From Tetraselmis striata (lineage: Eukaryota; Chlorophyta; Chlorodendrophyceae; Chlorodendrales; Chlorodendraceae), in the NCBI GenBank assembly GCA_006384855.1, contig VCJN01001523.1, positions 1-64,000 of the forward strand: a stretch of 64,000 nucleotides of DNA, given 5' to 3'. Below, in pieces: positions 43,780 to 54,543 of this stretch. Under the pieces are notes generated by a model. That model worked only from the letters and a program-made list of their open reading frames with translations. It searched no databases and was not told the origin of the DNA. The position numbers and the translations under genes are program-made. Numbering within the stretch: position 1 is the stretch's first letter; each line of letters opens with the position of its first letter.

Positions 43780-44226
43780 ATGTCTCCCCCTCGCATTTTC
43801 CGCGTCGCCGTCGTGGCACTGGCCTTCTGCATGCTGGAACGGCTCCCAGTATTGAGTGAAAGTCACCGCCATCGATCCCCGTCGGCCGTCAAGGCGGGAG
43901 CGGACACTGCACCGGCTGGGGAAGCGGCGAACTCAACAAGACACTTGAGCAGGGGCGCATGGAACACCACCCGGAACACCACCGAGGGCGCCTGGAGCTC
44001 GAAAACGGACTGGAGCAGCGACGCATGGAGCTCGACCGAGCACAACTTTGAGGACGCTCTGGGAAAGACGAAGAACTGGCTTCACTCATCCCTGGGGAGC
44101 GCCGAGGGTGAGAGCGAGGCTTCTCTCGCCAACGCTGAAGCGGGTGACGATAACATCGAATGGCAGGCCACGCCGCCCACTCGCTTAAGCGATTTTTTGC
44201 GGACATTGCTTAGGCCATGGACATGA
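43780..44226 (+). CDS. Secreted protein with Trp-containing 11-residue repeats, paralogue 1
   Basis: 148 residues. The start MSPPRIFR is chosen over an upstream in-frame Met because it aligns with MSSPRLSC of the paralogue at 50079. Residues 1-25 form a signal peptide (VAVVALAFCML core). After a basic linker the sequence falls into 11-mers with consensus WxxTxNxxxDA: WNTTRNTTEGA, WSSKTDWSSDA, WSSTEHNFEDA, then LGKTKNWLHSSLGSAE. Several N-x-S/T sequons are present. The period and the Thr/Ala/Glu pattern resemble LEA group 3 or apolipoprotein amphipathic helices, but the regular Trp is not typical of LEA. Probably extracellular or wall-associated. Function unknown. Confidence 0.7.
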   Translation: MSPPRIFRVAVVALAFCMLERLPVLSESHRHRSPSAVKAGADTAPAGEAANSTRHLSRGAWNTTRNTTEGAWSSKTDWSSDAWSSTEHNFEDALGKTKNWLHSSLGSAEGESEASLANAEAGDDNIEWQATPPTRLSDFLRTLLRPWT

Positions 44227-45100
44227 CGAGTTTCCTTACTATGCCAACGGTAGCAATACGCAGGTGCTTCTCTCTGCGGCCTTGCCGGCGGGGTCAGGGC
44301 GCAAGAGCACCGTGTACTCCGCGGCCGACGCCGGGATGCGCGCCGCGCCGAAGCTGATACTGTACTAGTAGTCTTACTTATATATCACACACATATGTAT
44401 ACCCGGTATTTTCGAGCATGTGTAATTTACACAGTATTCCTCGCGCTTATACCCGGCTCAGCATGCTGTAATTATATCGGTACGACCACAAGTGGGGGAT
44501 GGGCGTATTTTTACTTTGCTACCAGTACTGATAGACATAGCGACTACATGGTTCGTGTCTGGGCAACTGCACTGGTATATAATCCTCACATTCGGATTGT
44601 AATTACAAACTGGATGCGCAATTTTCTGTTGTGTGGTTACAGCGCGTCTTTGCGTGTGCAAGTGTGCGGGTGGCCTGGAATCGATACACTTCCTGCTTGG
44701 TCGGGACGGCAGGTGGCCAGGTAGTCGCAAGTACGAGTTTATACGCTACACATATCATCATATCTCAATTGGTGGACAACCTACTATAGAAGATAGTCGC
44801 ATGGCTGAGTTCCCACTGATACCAACAAACGAATGGAAGCACTGGCGGCTGCTAAGACAGCGATTGCATCCTTTTCAGTATGTCATTGACTAGGGATTGC
44901 CAGTATTGTATTTATATATTTACAAGCGAGTCACACATATGTGCTAGCACAAATTGTCAGGCACTCCCGAGGTTATGGATGAATGAAAAATGGCAGTGGA
45001 ATAGTGAGTCCCACGAGCTGCAGTGGGATGACGACATGCCAGCCAGGGGCACAACATCTGTTTCCCCGCTAAAGTGCTTCACGCCCTGATCTGTTTTGCA
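44227..45100. other. No supported gene
   Basis: A short stretch at 44216-44369 reads in one frame HGHDEFPYYANGSNTQVLLS and on to a stop, with coding-like composition, but no start or family was recognised. The remainder is AT-rich. AGCGACTA occurs at 44539. Confidence 0.35.
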
Positions 45101-48100
45101 TTACGGGCGATGAAGAATCTGACAAATCATTTCTAGCTTGGCACAGGAATAACAGGCACGGGATTGACATAGCAGGCACATGATCGGCAGTTCCTTTCCG
45201 GGCACTGGCCAGTGCGAACGCCCCCAGTGTCCTTGACTCCTCAGCGCGTCCGCAATGCTCGCGAGTACCTCGCGCGGGCGCTGTTCCGCGATGGCAATCG
45301 CCAGCACCGGCCGCCCGCCCCGTCCCTGAGCGCACGCAGGTCAATGGCGCGCATCTCCTCCGCCAGCGCCCCTCCCTCGGACGGGGCCCCCATCTCCATG
45401 ACGATGGCCGCCAGAGCAAAGCGTCTCCGCTGCTTCTGCTTCATCTTCTCCAACAAGGCCTTCTCCCCGGCTGAAACGCCGAATCCTCTCACGACCTCCA
45501 CATACCTGCCGCCCAGGATGTCCACGCCATGCTCCTCCATTAGCCACGGCCAGCAGCCCACAAACCGTGGCCCGAAGGCCAACAGCGACTCGCAAATTGT
45601 GAGGCTCGTCTCACAGTGACAATGAGGCCTCTCAGCGGGCGGAGCGTCCAACCTCGCCCCGCCCTTCTCCACCGGCAGCTTCAGCAGCCACACGGAGGCT
45701 GGGGAACCTCCGCCGCACGCTGCCTCGGCAGACGCCAGATCCTCCATCTTGACGTCCGTCCGGGAGCGCCCACGGCTGCCAAGCATGTGCCAATTCACCC
45801 CGCACAGCACCTCCTGGCACAACACCTCCAGCTGCGCGATCATTCACCTCCACCGCCCCTCATGCTGCGCGCGCCTCCCGGACCCCCTGCGTCGGTGATG
45901 TATGGGTTCAGCAATCTGTTCGCACAGCAGATGGCCAGGAAGCTGGGGGGGCTGATGCCGTCGACCGTAGCCCCGCCCTTGTCGAGCAAGCATGTCGAGC
46001 TTACATGTTATCGAGCTGAAGCGCTCTGCAGAGCTTGCAGTCAAATAGATAAGGGAAGCTGGCCACAGGCTCCTACGCCGAAGTACCCATCGCCCTCCAC
46101 TCGCCCACAACCAGGTGCCATGCTTCCTGCCGGAGCACCGGCACCATGAGCATAGGCGGTGGTGTTGGTGGTGATGGGGTGGGTGGGGGGGGGGGGGGGG
46201 GAGGTGAGCTATCGGTGGAGGGCATTTGTAAGTGCGGGTTTTGTTCGGGCGATATAGTTAAGGGTCTACCTACTCAGCAGGCGAGGATGTGCTGGCTGGG
46301 CGGACCTGGGCAAGGGCCATATGCCCATTCATGGTTGCAAAAGCGGCACAGCTGAAAGAGGCGAAAGGAGCACCTTGACCGCCACCGCGTTCCAGCATCC
46401 ACAGTGCCAGCTCGGCGTGCCCGTACTTTGCGGCGTGGCACAGCGGCATGGCACGAGACCCGGCAGAGTGGGTGGCCTTGTCGAAGCAAGTCGACATCGT
46501 CCGCTGGGCTGGGTCCGCGAAGGTGTGTGGCTCTTGCTTGGAAGCCTCCACTGCTCTGCACGCCGCACGCGCCGCCTCAACGCACGATCGAATTCAGAGC
46601 CGTGGGACCGCACGGGCTAGCTGATCTTCAGCAAGCTGCCTACCTCGTCAAAGACGTCCTGAAAGACCCGCACCTTCGCATGGCCCAGCCCCCACTTTGC
46701 CGCCGCGGCCATCACCATGGCCTTGGTCGCCAACCCGGGCTCCGAGGTTGCCCAGTGCCTATGCTGCTCCCAGTCCAGTTCCAGCCACATCCTGCGCAGA
46801 ATATCAGCGCGCGCATGGCAGGCAACCAGATCAGCAACAAAAGGGTGCAGCACGTGGTCCCCCATGTATGGCGCCTTGCGCGCTGTCCGCTCTGCGTCTT
46901 CACCGGCCTGCGCTTCAGCGACCTCTGACACTGTCTATGTTACGCCTATCATGCTCCGCCAAGTTTTTAGTCTTCCATGGCCGGCTCCATGCAGTAGTTC
47001 GGCTGCCACTGCCCCACCAGGTCCGCATGAGGGCTTCCCGGCCGCACCCCTTCCTCCAGCCCACCATCTAGCAGCCTCTGTGCGATTTGCCACTTGGCGG
47101 CATTTTGAATTCCGTCCTTGCTGGAAGTCAAGGCCTCCTCCAGCCAAGCCTCCCCCCGCTCGCCCTGTCCAGGACCAGGGACGGGGAGCGCCGCTTCCAA
47201 TTCAAGGAGCATAACAGACTGGGCCCTCAAAGCCCAACTTGACTGCCATGTCCTTTGGTCATCGGCCGAGCCGGTCCTGCGAGAGCAGCTCAGGGAGGCG
47301 GTCCGCACGCCGGGCGGAGTGCAGCAGCCAGATTGCGCTGCTGGGCGCCGCTTGCTCGCATGCGATGTGAAGCAGATCGTCCGCGGAGCTGACAGAAAGG
47401 GGTCCATGCGCGCCTCTATCCCCAGCAGGACGGGACCAAGGGGGACGCCCACCGAGGGCGCCAGCCGATCGGAGGGGAACGCCCAGGGTGCAGTGTGGGG
47501 GAGGTCGACGCAGTTTGATCATGGCGTCGCTGTGGGCCAAGCAGGGAAAGGTACCTGGCAATAAGGGGGAGCAGGAGAGCAGCACATTGCAGCGTTGGTG
47601 GATGCATTATTAGGAATCAGGAACTACTCTGTAGCTGTAGCGAGAACGCTGGGGTGAAGGATGACCAACACACGAATACAGTAATCGCCCCATGTGCCAG
47701 TGCCGAATGCCGCTTTTTGTATGTGATATTCACGTACGATGATGACCACACCCCCCTCGTTTCATCTCCTTGTACCGTGTAACATCAGAGAAAAGGACGC
47801 ATGCACTTACCACTCAGCGGCACCTCAGGCAGCAGAGGGTTTTGCTGCCGCATCCTCTGTTCACCCAGCAGACGGCAGGTGCTGGATAAGGTCTCAGGTG
47901 CAATTGCGGCACGTGTGGACGCACGGCAGGTAGCAGCAGAGCGCTGGAATGGGCATCGGGTCGAGGCAGAATGGGCCGACGTCCTCATCCTTTCCCTCCC
48001 TGCCATCATCCCCGGTGGGCTCAACCTCTGCCAAGGGGGGCTTGAAGGTTGGCGACATTCTGGTTGAGCCATTCAAACACCTGCAAGTTCCAAAACTACT

Positions 48101-48115
48101 CCCAGGCCTCCGCAT
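45101..48115 (-). pseudogene. Ankyrin-like multi-exon gene or pseudogene
   Basis: A string of minus-strand coding-like segments resembles degenerate ankyrin-type helical repeats: DDLLHIACEQAAPSSAIWLL (about 47330), QNAAKWQIAQRLLDGGLEEG (about 47060), KAMVMAAAAKWGLGHAKVRV (about 46680), LCHAAKYGHAELALWMLERG (about 46420) and SFSCAAFATMNGHMALAQ (about 46330), followed by a long frame 45843-45241. Plausible introns separate some of them (GACGAG|GTAGGC at 46644). Others change frame without splice sites: near 45325, one base must be skipped to reach VLAIAIAEQRPREVLASIAD. Exon structure is not resolved. It could be a real gene with sequencing indels or a decaying one. A 17-nt G tract lies at 46185-46201. 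Confidence 0.4.
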
Positions 48116-49440
48116 AGTCGGTCAGCAGCGCAAGCATGATAACCGCAATGCGCAGGGAGAGCGAGGCGAACGCAGATGAATGCAGGATCAAGAGCAGCTT
48201 GTGGAGGTTATTATATTTATGGCGTATTTTCTAAACAGTTAGGAGGGTGGGCTTGCCTTGACGAGGAGATCGAGCCGTGGGGGAGCGCATTCTTTAAACG
48301 ATCGACGAACACCTGAACGGTGGTGATGATGCCGGCGTGGCGGAGAGCCCCTCATCCACCAGTCATCCGCCAGTCATCCGTCAGTCATCCACCAGCTCCT
48401 CCTCCAGGTTGAGGTCTTCATCCAGTGCTGCTCCCCCGCAGTCAGGTAGCCCCTCGTCGACTGCTGATGTAATGGCACTGGTCCCTCCCCAAGGTGTAGG
48501 TATATTTGAGGTTAGTGAGATGGTGGTGTTGTAGAGGCTCTCCCCATAGCTCTGATATGCCGAGATAGGGGTCTATAGTACAACCCGTCTACCGTTACAC
48601 TTGAGACTTCGTTACCTCCCCGCCGAATTAACAGGTGCTGATGGGAGGAACTGAACTCGGGGCGAACTTTACTTTACTTTTACCGAATTCGGGCGGTTCG
48701 ACCCGGACACCCGAACTACCCGCCCGAACGGAACACAATTTAGCACAATATAAACCCCAATGGTCGGCTATTACTTCTACTTCTATATTACTAGAAAATC
48801 GCAACTACCTGTAGCAGCGCCGATTATCTGCAATGTCGTACAAACATCGTAAAATAGATTTAATAAATGTGTCAATCTTGAGTTGATAATCATGTTATTA
48901 TTTGTGCTATTAAACATTCATTTCTACTTCAGGTAGCATAGCGACTAGCGCCGGTGCCCTGTCTGGGTGGGAGATTGGCAGTACAGAGCGCTTTGAAATT
49001 GTCCGGTAAGCTTCATATACATTTACAAATGTATTTCTAAAAATATTGTTCAGCGGTAGTGGTCTGCATATGAGGAATCTACTTCGCAACAAAGCATAAC
49101 GCTACGGATGGACAGTTCCAGCAGCAGAAATATTTACATAGCGAATGTACATGGCTTGGGGTGTTCATCAGCTGCTTCGGCGCGCGCCCGTAGCTAAGGA
49201 TTAAAACACTGGTCCGAGTATGCTGGCGACTATACAGCTAGCTTCGCCTTTTGATCTCGGCCGATTGATGCGAACAGAGCTGTGCCTTTCGTTGACCGCC
49301 CTGTCCGAGTTACCACTGGCAGGGCAACAACGAGAAGCACCTGCTTATCGACGAAGCACCCGCTAGTATCTGGCCTTCGGCAACAGCCAAATCCGCTCCA
49401 GCGTGTGCCGGACGAGCTATTATGTGACGGCGTTCATCGG
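48116..49440. other. Intergenic, no gene seen
   Basis: It contains CATCCACCAGTCATCCGCCA-type short repeats (48353-48390) and AGCGACTA at 48940. No domain-bearing frame was found. Confidence 0.5.
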
Positions 49441-50079
49441 TTAATCCATGGTGTTAGTGAAATTGCCCTCGGCGGCCTCGGCGCTCCCCAGGGAGTTGTA
49501 CCAGTCCTCCGTGTTCTCCCAGGCGTCCTCGGCGCTGTGCTGGGTCGTGTTCCACGCGTTGCTTGTCCAGTTTCTGGTCGACTCCCAGGCATCCTCAGCC
49601 GAGTTGTCCACTCCCGCCTCGACAGCCGACTGGGACGAACGGAGTCGGCGGCGACCTTCGCCCGGCATGAGCGTAGCTGATTCTTCGGCGTCGGTGAGTG
49701 AAGTCCCGTTGTTCTCAGCCTCGTCGTTCGCCAGAGAGTTGAACCAGTCCTTCGTCTCCTCCCAGGCGTCCTCTGTGGTGTTCCGAGTCTTCGCCCAGGC
49801 GTCCTCGGCGGTGTTCTGGGTCGTGTTCCATGCGTCGCTGGTCCAGTTCCTGGTCGACCCCCAGGCGTCCTCGGCGGTGTTCTGGGTCGTGTTCCAGGCG
49901 TCGGTGCTCCAGTCTTCCATCGAGTTCCCGGCATCCTCAACCGAGGCAGTGTTCTCTCCCTCCCCGACGGTCGAGTGGGAGCGGAGATGGCGGCGACTTT
50001 CGCCAAGTACTGCTGGCGGCGCCAGCACGCAGAAGGCCAGTACTACTACGGCGACGCAGGAAAGGCGAGGGGAAGACAT
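49441..50079 (-). CDS. Secreted protein with Trp-containing 11-residue repeats, paralogue 2
   Basis: 212 residues from the Met at 50079 (nine residues longer if 50106 is used). Signal peptide MSSPRLSCVAVVVLAFCVLA ending near LGES. Two repeat blocks follow, each introduced by a basic motif (RRHLRSH and RRRLRSS). Block 1 is WNTTQNTAEDA, WGSTRNWTSDA, WNTTQNTAEDA, WAKTRNTTEDA, then WEETKDWFNSL. Block 2 is WESTRNWTSNA, WNTTQHSAEDA, then WENTEDWYNSL. The 11-residue spacing is exact and many N-x-T/S sequons occur. It is a longer, internally duplicated relative of the protein at 43780, in opposite orientation 5-6 kb away. A secreted or cell-wall role is inferred. Confidence 0.75.
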   Translation of the reverse strand: MSSPRLSCVAVVVLAFCVLAPPAVLGESRRHLRSHSTVGEGENTASVEDAGNSMEDWSTDAWNTTQNTAEDAWGSTRNWTSDAWNTTQNTAEDAWAKTRNTTEDAWEETKDWFNSLANDEAENNGTSLTDAEESATLMPGEGRRRLRSSQSAVEAGVDNSAEDAWESTRNWTSNAWNTTQHSAEDAWENTEDWYNSLGSAEAAEGNFTNTMD

Positions 50080-51788
50080 CGTGATGAAGGCGGGTATGAG
50101 CAGCACAGTAGTTGAATGACCGACGAGTGAATGATCAGCCGCAGGTAGGCAGCGGTGGAGGTGTTCGATAAATCACGTAATGCTAAACTGGTTTTCGCTC
50201 GATGGCGGAGTTACTGCTGGATTTAAGGGCAGGAAGGGCTGAGCCCCGCGAGCTGGAAGTCGGGGGAGTCGTCTCCGGTCGAGTGTGGACGCAGCAGCGC
50301 CGACGATGGTCACAGCGACGCGGACAGCACGGAATGGCGGTAATCTTCCAGGGGTTAAACCCTGCCGGTTCAATGGGCCTGCCGACCGAAGCACATCACT
50401 GTCGTCATGGTGTAAATTTCACTCCGGTCCTTATTGGTCCTTATGAAGAATCTCGAGGATCGCGTGGTATTCTTATTCCTTATTTCGCACATTTTATTTC
50501 CTATCCGCTGGTTAAAAAATGTCACTTATTGTACTGGCGGGTTCCTGGCGGGTTCCTCGGTACCGGTTATTCGTCTGAATTGTACTGCACGCTGTGCACC
50601 GCCCAGTAGCGTATCCCACAGCAGGTAGCGACTATCCCCTGGGGTGCGCCGTGCTGCTTTCTCCGCGCGGGTTATCGAACTACTGGGGGCGACATTAATA
50701 GGGCGGCTTAATGCGCCGCGGAATAATACGAGCCCCGTGTACATGTATATAATGTACATGTATATGGAATGTATGACCCCTTCGGTAGAGGATGGACGAC
50801 ACCCGCGGCGGAGATGATAATCCTTACTTATTATTAGAATAAAGTATTAAATCTTCATTATTAAACAGAACTTGCAGAACTTGCAGAACTTGGTAGGCAG
50901 CGTTGCGCAGCAGGGCAGCATTGCGCAGCTGCAGGGCAGCTCAGCGCGGGGAGAGCAGCAACGCATAGCAGTGGCATACAGCAGCTTAGCAGCATTATAG
51001 CACTACATGGAGGGGTGTATAGGGCCACCATATGGTTGCCATGATGCTGAAATAATATTATTGTAATATGGTGATAATTCCACAAAGTGCCCTACCCCCT
51101 CTCCATTTCGCATATGGCAGGAACATCCTGCACACAGCCATGCATTGAAACCATACCAAAAAGTCATTCCAGTGGTAGTTATTATGCAATTTTGGGCATG
51201 TTCTACTAAGTACAGTGAGATCAACATAATTCCAGGAGGAGGTCTGGAAACAGAGGCGGGGGGGGGGGGGGGGGGGGGGGGTGGGGGGGGGGGTTCTAAA
51301 TCAAAAAATTGAATCGGACACGGCTAAGTATGACCCCTTGGTAAAGTATGGACACCAAAGGGATGGCAATCCCGAATTATGAATTAATAGCATTAAATCT
51401 TTATTTCTACTTCTAGGATAGCTGCTGCTTCTGAAATGCAATGAAAAAAAAACTGTTAAAAATTTAAAAAACATTGGATCCAATTCTGCATTGCTGCTGC
51501 ATGCCAGAAGACTTAGAAAGCGGCCATGATTCCTCGTGCTGGTACCCTCTCCGTACCGGTGAACCCCGCCGTGTACACCCGCAGTCATTGCTGTACTCAC
51601 CCATCACCGTTATTTCTCCAATTGTGCGGGCCTAGCGTGACAACATCAACATGGACTGCACAACAGCATGCGGTATATGATTCTTGTACTGTCAATGCAC
51701 ATTCCACCCCCCCCCCCCCCCCCGGAGGGGGGGGCTTCCGGACTATTCATTAAACAGTGGCAGCGGAGGTAGATCGGACATTGAGTTC
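50080..51788. other. Intergenic; duplicated upstream region then no gene
   Basis: 50090-50370 resembles 43401-43779 inverted (see paralogue promoter). Beyond it lie a CAGAACTTG triplet (50870-50892), G tracts at 51258-51293 and a C then G pair at 51706-51731. AGCGACTA is at 50627. Confidence 0.5.
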
Positions 51789-53056
51789 TTACAGCTGCCA
51801 CGGCAGCATGGCACACAATGTCTCGCCGTGCTTTGTTACATGCATTCCACCGCAGCTGGATTGAAATGGCGCGGCGCCCCAGCTTAACACACCCCAGGGG
51901 CAGCTGTGCTCTCTCTCCCACTGCAGCACCTGAATGATCCCTCCGGATCGGCTCCGCTTGGGCCGGTGCCGACATGCCTGGGATTGTGTCTTGGCCTTAA
52001 CACATAGCACCAATAATCAGATTCTTGGTAGTGGTAGGCAGCAGTGGGCAGCCGTGCAGCTTCTTTCTCCTCCAACTACTCTGTGTTTGCTTTGTCAACA
52101 TACTCATCTGAGTCTGCTTCATCTGCGTCTGCTTCACAGGGGCAACCTTGCCGGATGAGCCACTGCAATACGTGTCCCTCCCTCAGCTGCATCAAAGCAG
52201 GTATTCCCATCCCAGGGGCAGCCCTGCGCATGCGCCCACACAAAAATATGCCCGTGTTCTTCAGATACTGCTCCAGCGCAGGTGTTCCCATCCCAGGGGC
52301 AGCCGAGGGCCGTTACCCACTGCAGCAACTTCTGGTGCCCTCCATAGGCTGAACAGCCAAAAGTATTTCATCCCACGGGCAGCCATTCGCCCGTGCCCAC
52401 TGCAACACCTCCAGCTGTCCACCGCCACCTGCGCATGCGCGTGTTTCTTTGTTCCAGAGGCAGCCATGCTCCCGCGCCTACGGCAGGACTTCCAGGTTTG
52501 GCTGCCGCGGATTGGCTGCCGCGGAGCAGGATGCTTTATTCCAGGAACAACCGTATGCCCTTGCCCATTGCAACACCTCCATGTCACTGCCTTTGCCTAT
52601 GGCATTGCAGGTGCATGGATACCAGGGGAAGCCTTCCTCCCTCAGCCACTGTAACAGCTCCAGGTGCCCTCATATGGCCGCGTGATTGCAGGTCCCTACA
52701 TCCCAGGTGTAGCCATGGGTCCTCGCGCACTGTAACAGCTCCAGATGCCCTCATTTTGCTGCTTCGCTGCTTGGCCGGGTATGCCAGAGGCAGCCTTGCT
52801 CTGTTGCCCAGTGCAATACCCGCAGGTGTCCTCCAGCAGCCCCCAGAGTGCACACTCGAATATCCCAAGGACAGCCCTGTGTCCTCACCCACTGAAGAAA
52901 CTCCAGATACCCCTCGTTGGCGGCTGTGCTGCCTCTTTCGACACTCCGGCTGATGTTGAGCCCTCGCGCCCGCTTCATAACGGCCAGTCCTCCGCCTTTT
53001 GGTGCTGTCTTGTACGCAGTGTGACAATAGTACCCACTGGCGCATTGGGAGCGCAT
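51789..53056 (-). pseudogene. Ankyrin-repeat pseudogene
   Basis: Tandem units of about 27 residues with consensus GHLExLQWAR..GCPWD..TC..AA: GYLEFLQWVRTQGCPWDIRV, GGHLRVLHWATEQGCLWHTR, GHLELLQCARTHGYTWDVGT, GHLELLQWLREEGFPWYPCT, MEVLQWARAYGCSWNKASC and QLEVLQWARANGCPWDEI. Stops interrupt it between repeats (for example after SSEAAK and NHAAI), and at least two frame changes occur before the C-terminal GHVLQWLIRQGCPCEADADE end near 52080. A further repeat (GIIQVLQWEREHSCPWGVLS) lies near 51930. This ankyrin style is common in algal and protist gene families. The array is clearly non-functional as it stands. Confidence 0.8.
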
Positions 53057-54543
53057 TCACTGCAGCAGCCACAGCTGTCCTGCCTATGCCGCCAAATCGT
53101 GCATGTCTTGCTGAACAGTACCCAACTAGAGGCTCGGTCGATTCCCCTATGCAGCATTTTCTGTCCACCGAGCCGCACGGCTGCCTTGCACATTTCCTCT
53201 TCCCCCTTCACCCAATCTTTTTTAACGCCCTGGCTGGCACCTCTCGCCTGCCCATGAAGGCGTGTGGGGCCATGTGGCAGCTGGAAGCCTCACTGTCCAT
53301 GCCATCACGCGCCGCCCGGCCCACCCCCTGCAACACGCCCCGGCAGCTGCTGTCATCCGGGACGCCTCCCAGGCGCTCAGTAACCAGTTTCCACTCGTCG
53401 GCCGACAGTTATGGGGTGTGGACCACCTCATGCCGCTGGCCAGCAAAGCTGGGGTCAGCCCCTACATGTTGCATAGAAATCCGTGGCTGCGCAAGCCGTC
53501 CGAGATAGGCATGTCGCGCTGCGCGATATGCCGAGTCCTACCACGGTCCTTCGCGTGGAGCTGGAGCTGCCCCTGTCAAGTGAGCACGCGTGTGGATTGT
53601 GTTTTTTTTTTCGCACGGATTGGGGTTGCATGGCCACACACACAACGGGGCGCGCGTGGCTGTACTTAGCAGTTCTGCCAAGTCTTACGCCAAGCGGTGT
53701 GGCGGCTCGGATACTTGTCGATCGAATACTACCCTGTAGGAACCCTGCGCTGCAGCCAGTCATATCCTGTCCCGGATGCGAAAAATGAACTCCATGCTCC
53801 TCTTTAAAATTTAAAATTTACCGGGGGGCGGGAAAAACGAAAACGAGCATGGCTCCCCATCTGCGTGGTTCTCTCTTGCGCAGGTCCGCGGCTGCCGAGC
53901 TACCCAGCCCGCAGTTCACTCGGGCTGGCAGGCCCAGGATTCCCCTCTGGCTAGGATATCCGACACCCGCGGTGCGCCCCGGCCGCCTTGTGCAGGTCCT
54001 CAGGGTGCGGCACCACCCAGCGTGGGCAGCTAGATAGCTTGGATAGCTATGGCAGCCCGCCGGTGGGCGGCGGAGAGCCGTCCGGAGCCCGGCGTGTCCG
54101 GTGGGCATGTGCCGGTACAGTTATCCTGTCCATCTGCAGCCCTCGGTACGGGTGTTCACACAGCGACGTCAGGAGGGGGGGGGGGGGGGGGGGGGGGGTC
54201 GTGTAGCCTGGCCATGGGCAGCCTGGCTGATAGGTGCCTGGAAGCAACCGCCTGATGTTGACAGGTGCCTGGAAGCAACCGCCTCATGTGTACTCGTACG
54301 GTACTTGTACCCCACTGGTAGTCCCACACAATTCGGGCGTCCCCGACCGGCTGTCATCCCGTCGTAATTCTGAGTCCCAAATAACACTACATCGGGTACA
54401 AGTATACCCGTAGGCGCCCTCGTCGTGCCTGCAACATAGCGGTCGTTGTCGTCGCGCTGCATTGTGAACACGGCGTCGGAGTCGTCGCACGATCGTGCGC
54501 AAGTAGCGACTGCTATTGTCGCTCTCTCCATCATCGCCCACGG
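53057..54543. other. Intergenic before element 2
   Basis: No gene recognised. It contains a G tract (54174-54198), a 31-bp tandem pair beginning AGGTGCCTGGAAGCAACCGC (54232 and 54263) and AGCGACT with a nearby inverted GTCGCT (54505-54533). These may be part of the element's 5' region. Confidence 0.45.

Noticed and set aside
47880..48115. Possible second RING finger (YLPCVHTCRNC) on the minus strand
   Set aside because: The first CxxC pair is missing and a stop follows immediately, so it cannot form a RING.
40631..48685. Shared GGGGCGAACTTTACT plus TTTACT-rich sequence at 40631 and 48659
   Set aside because: Only about 16 bp are identical before simple-sequence T/A/C. Too short to define a repeat family.
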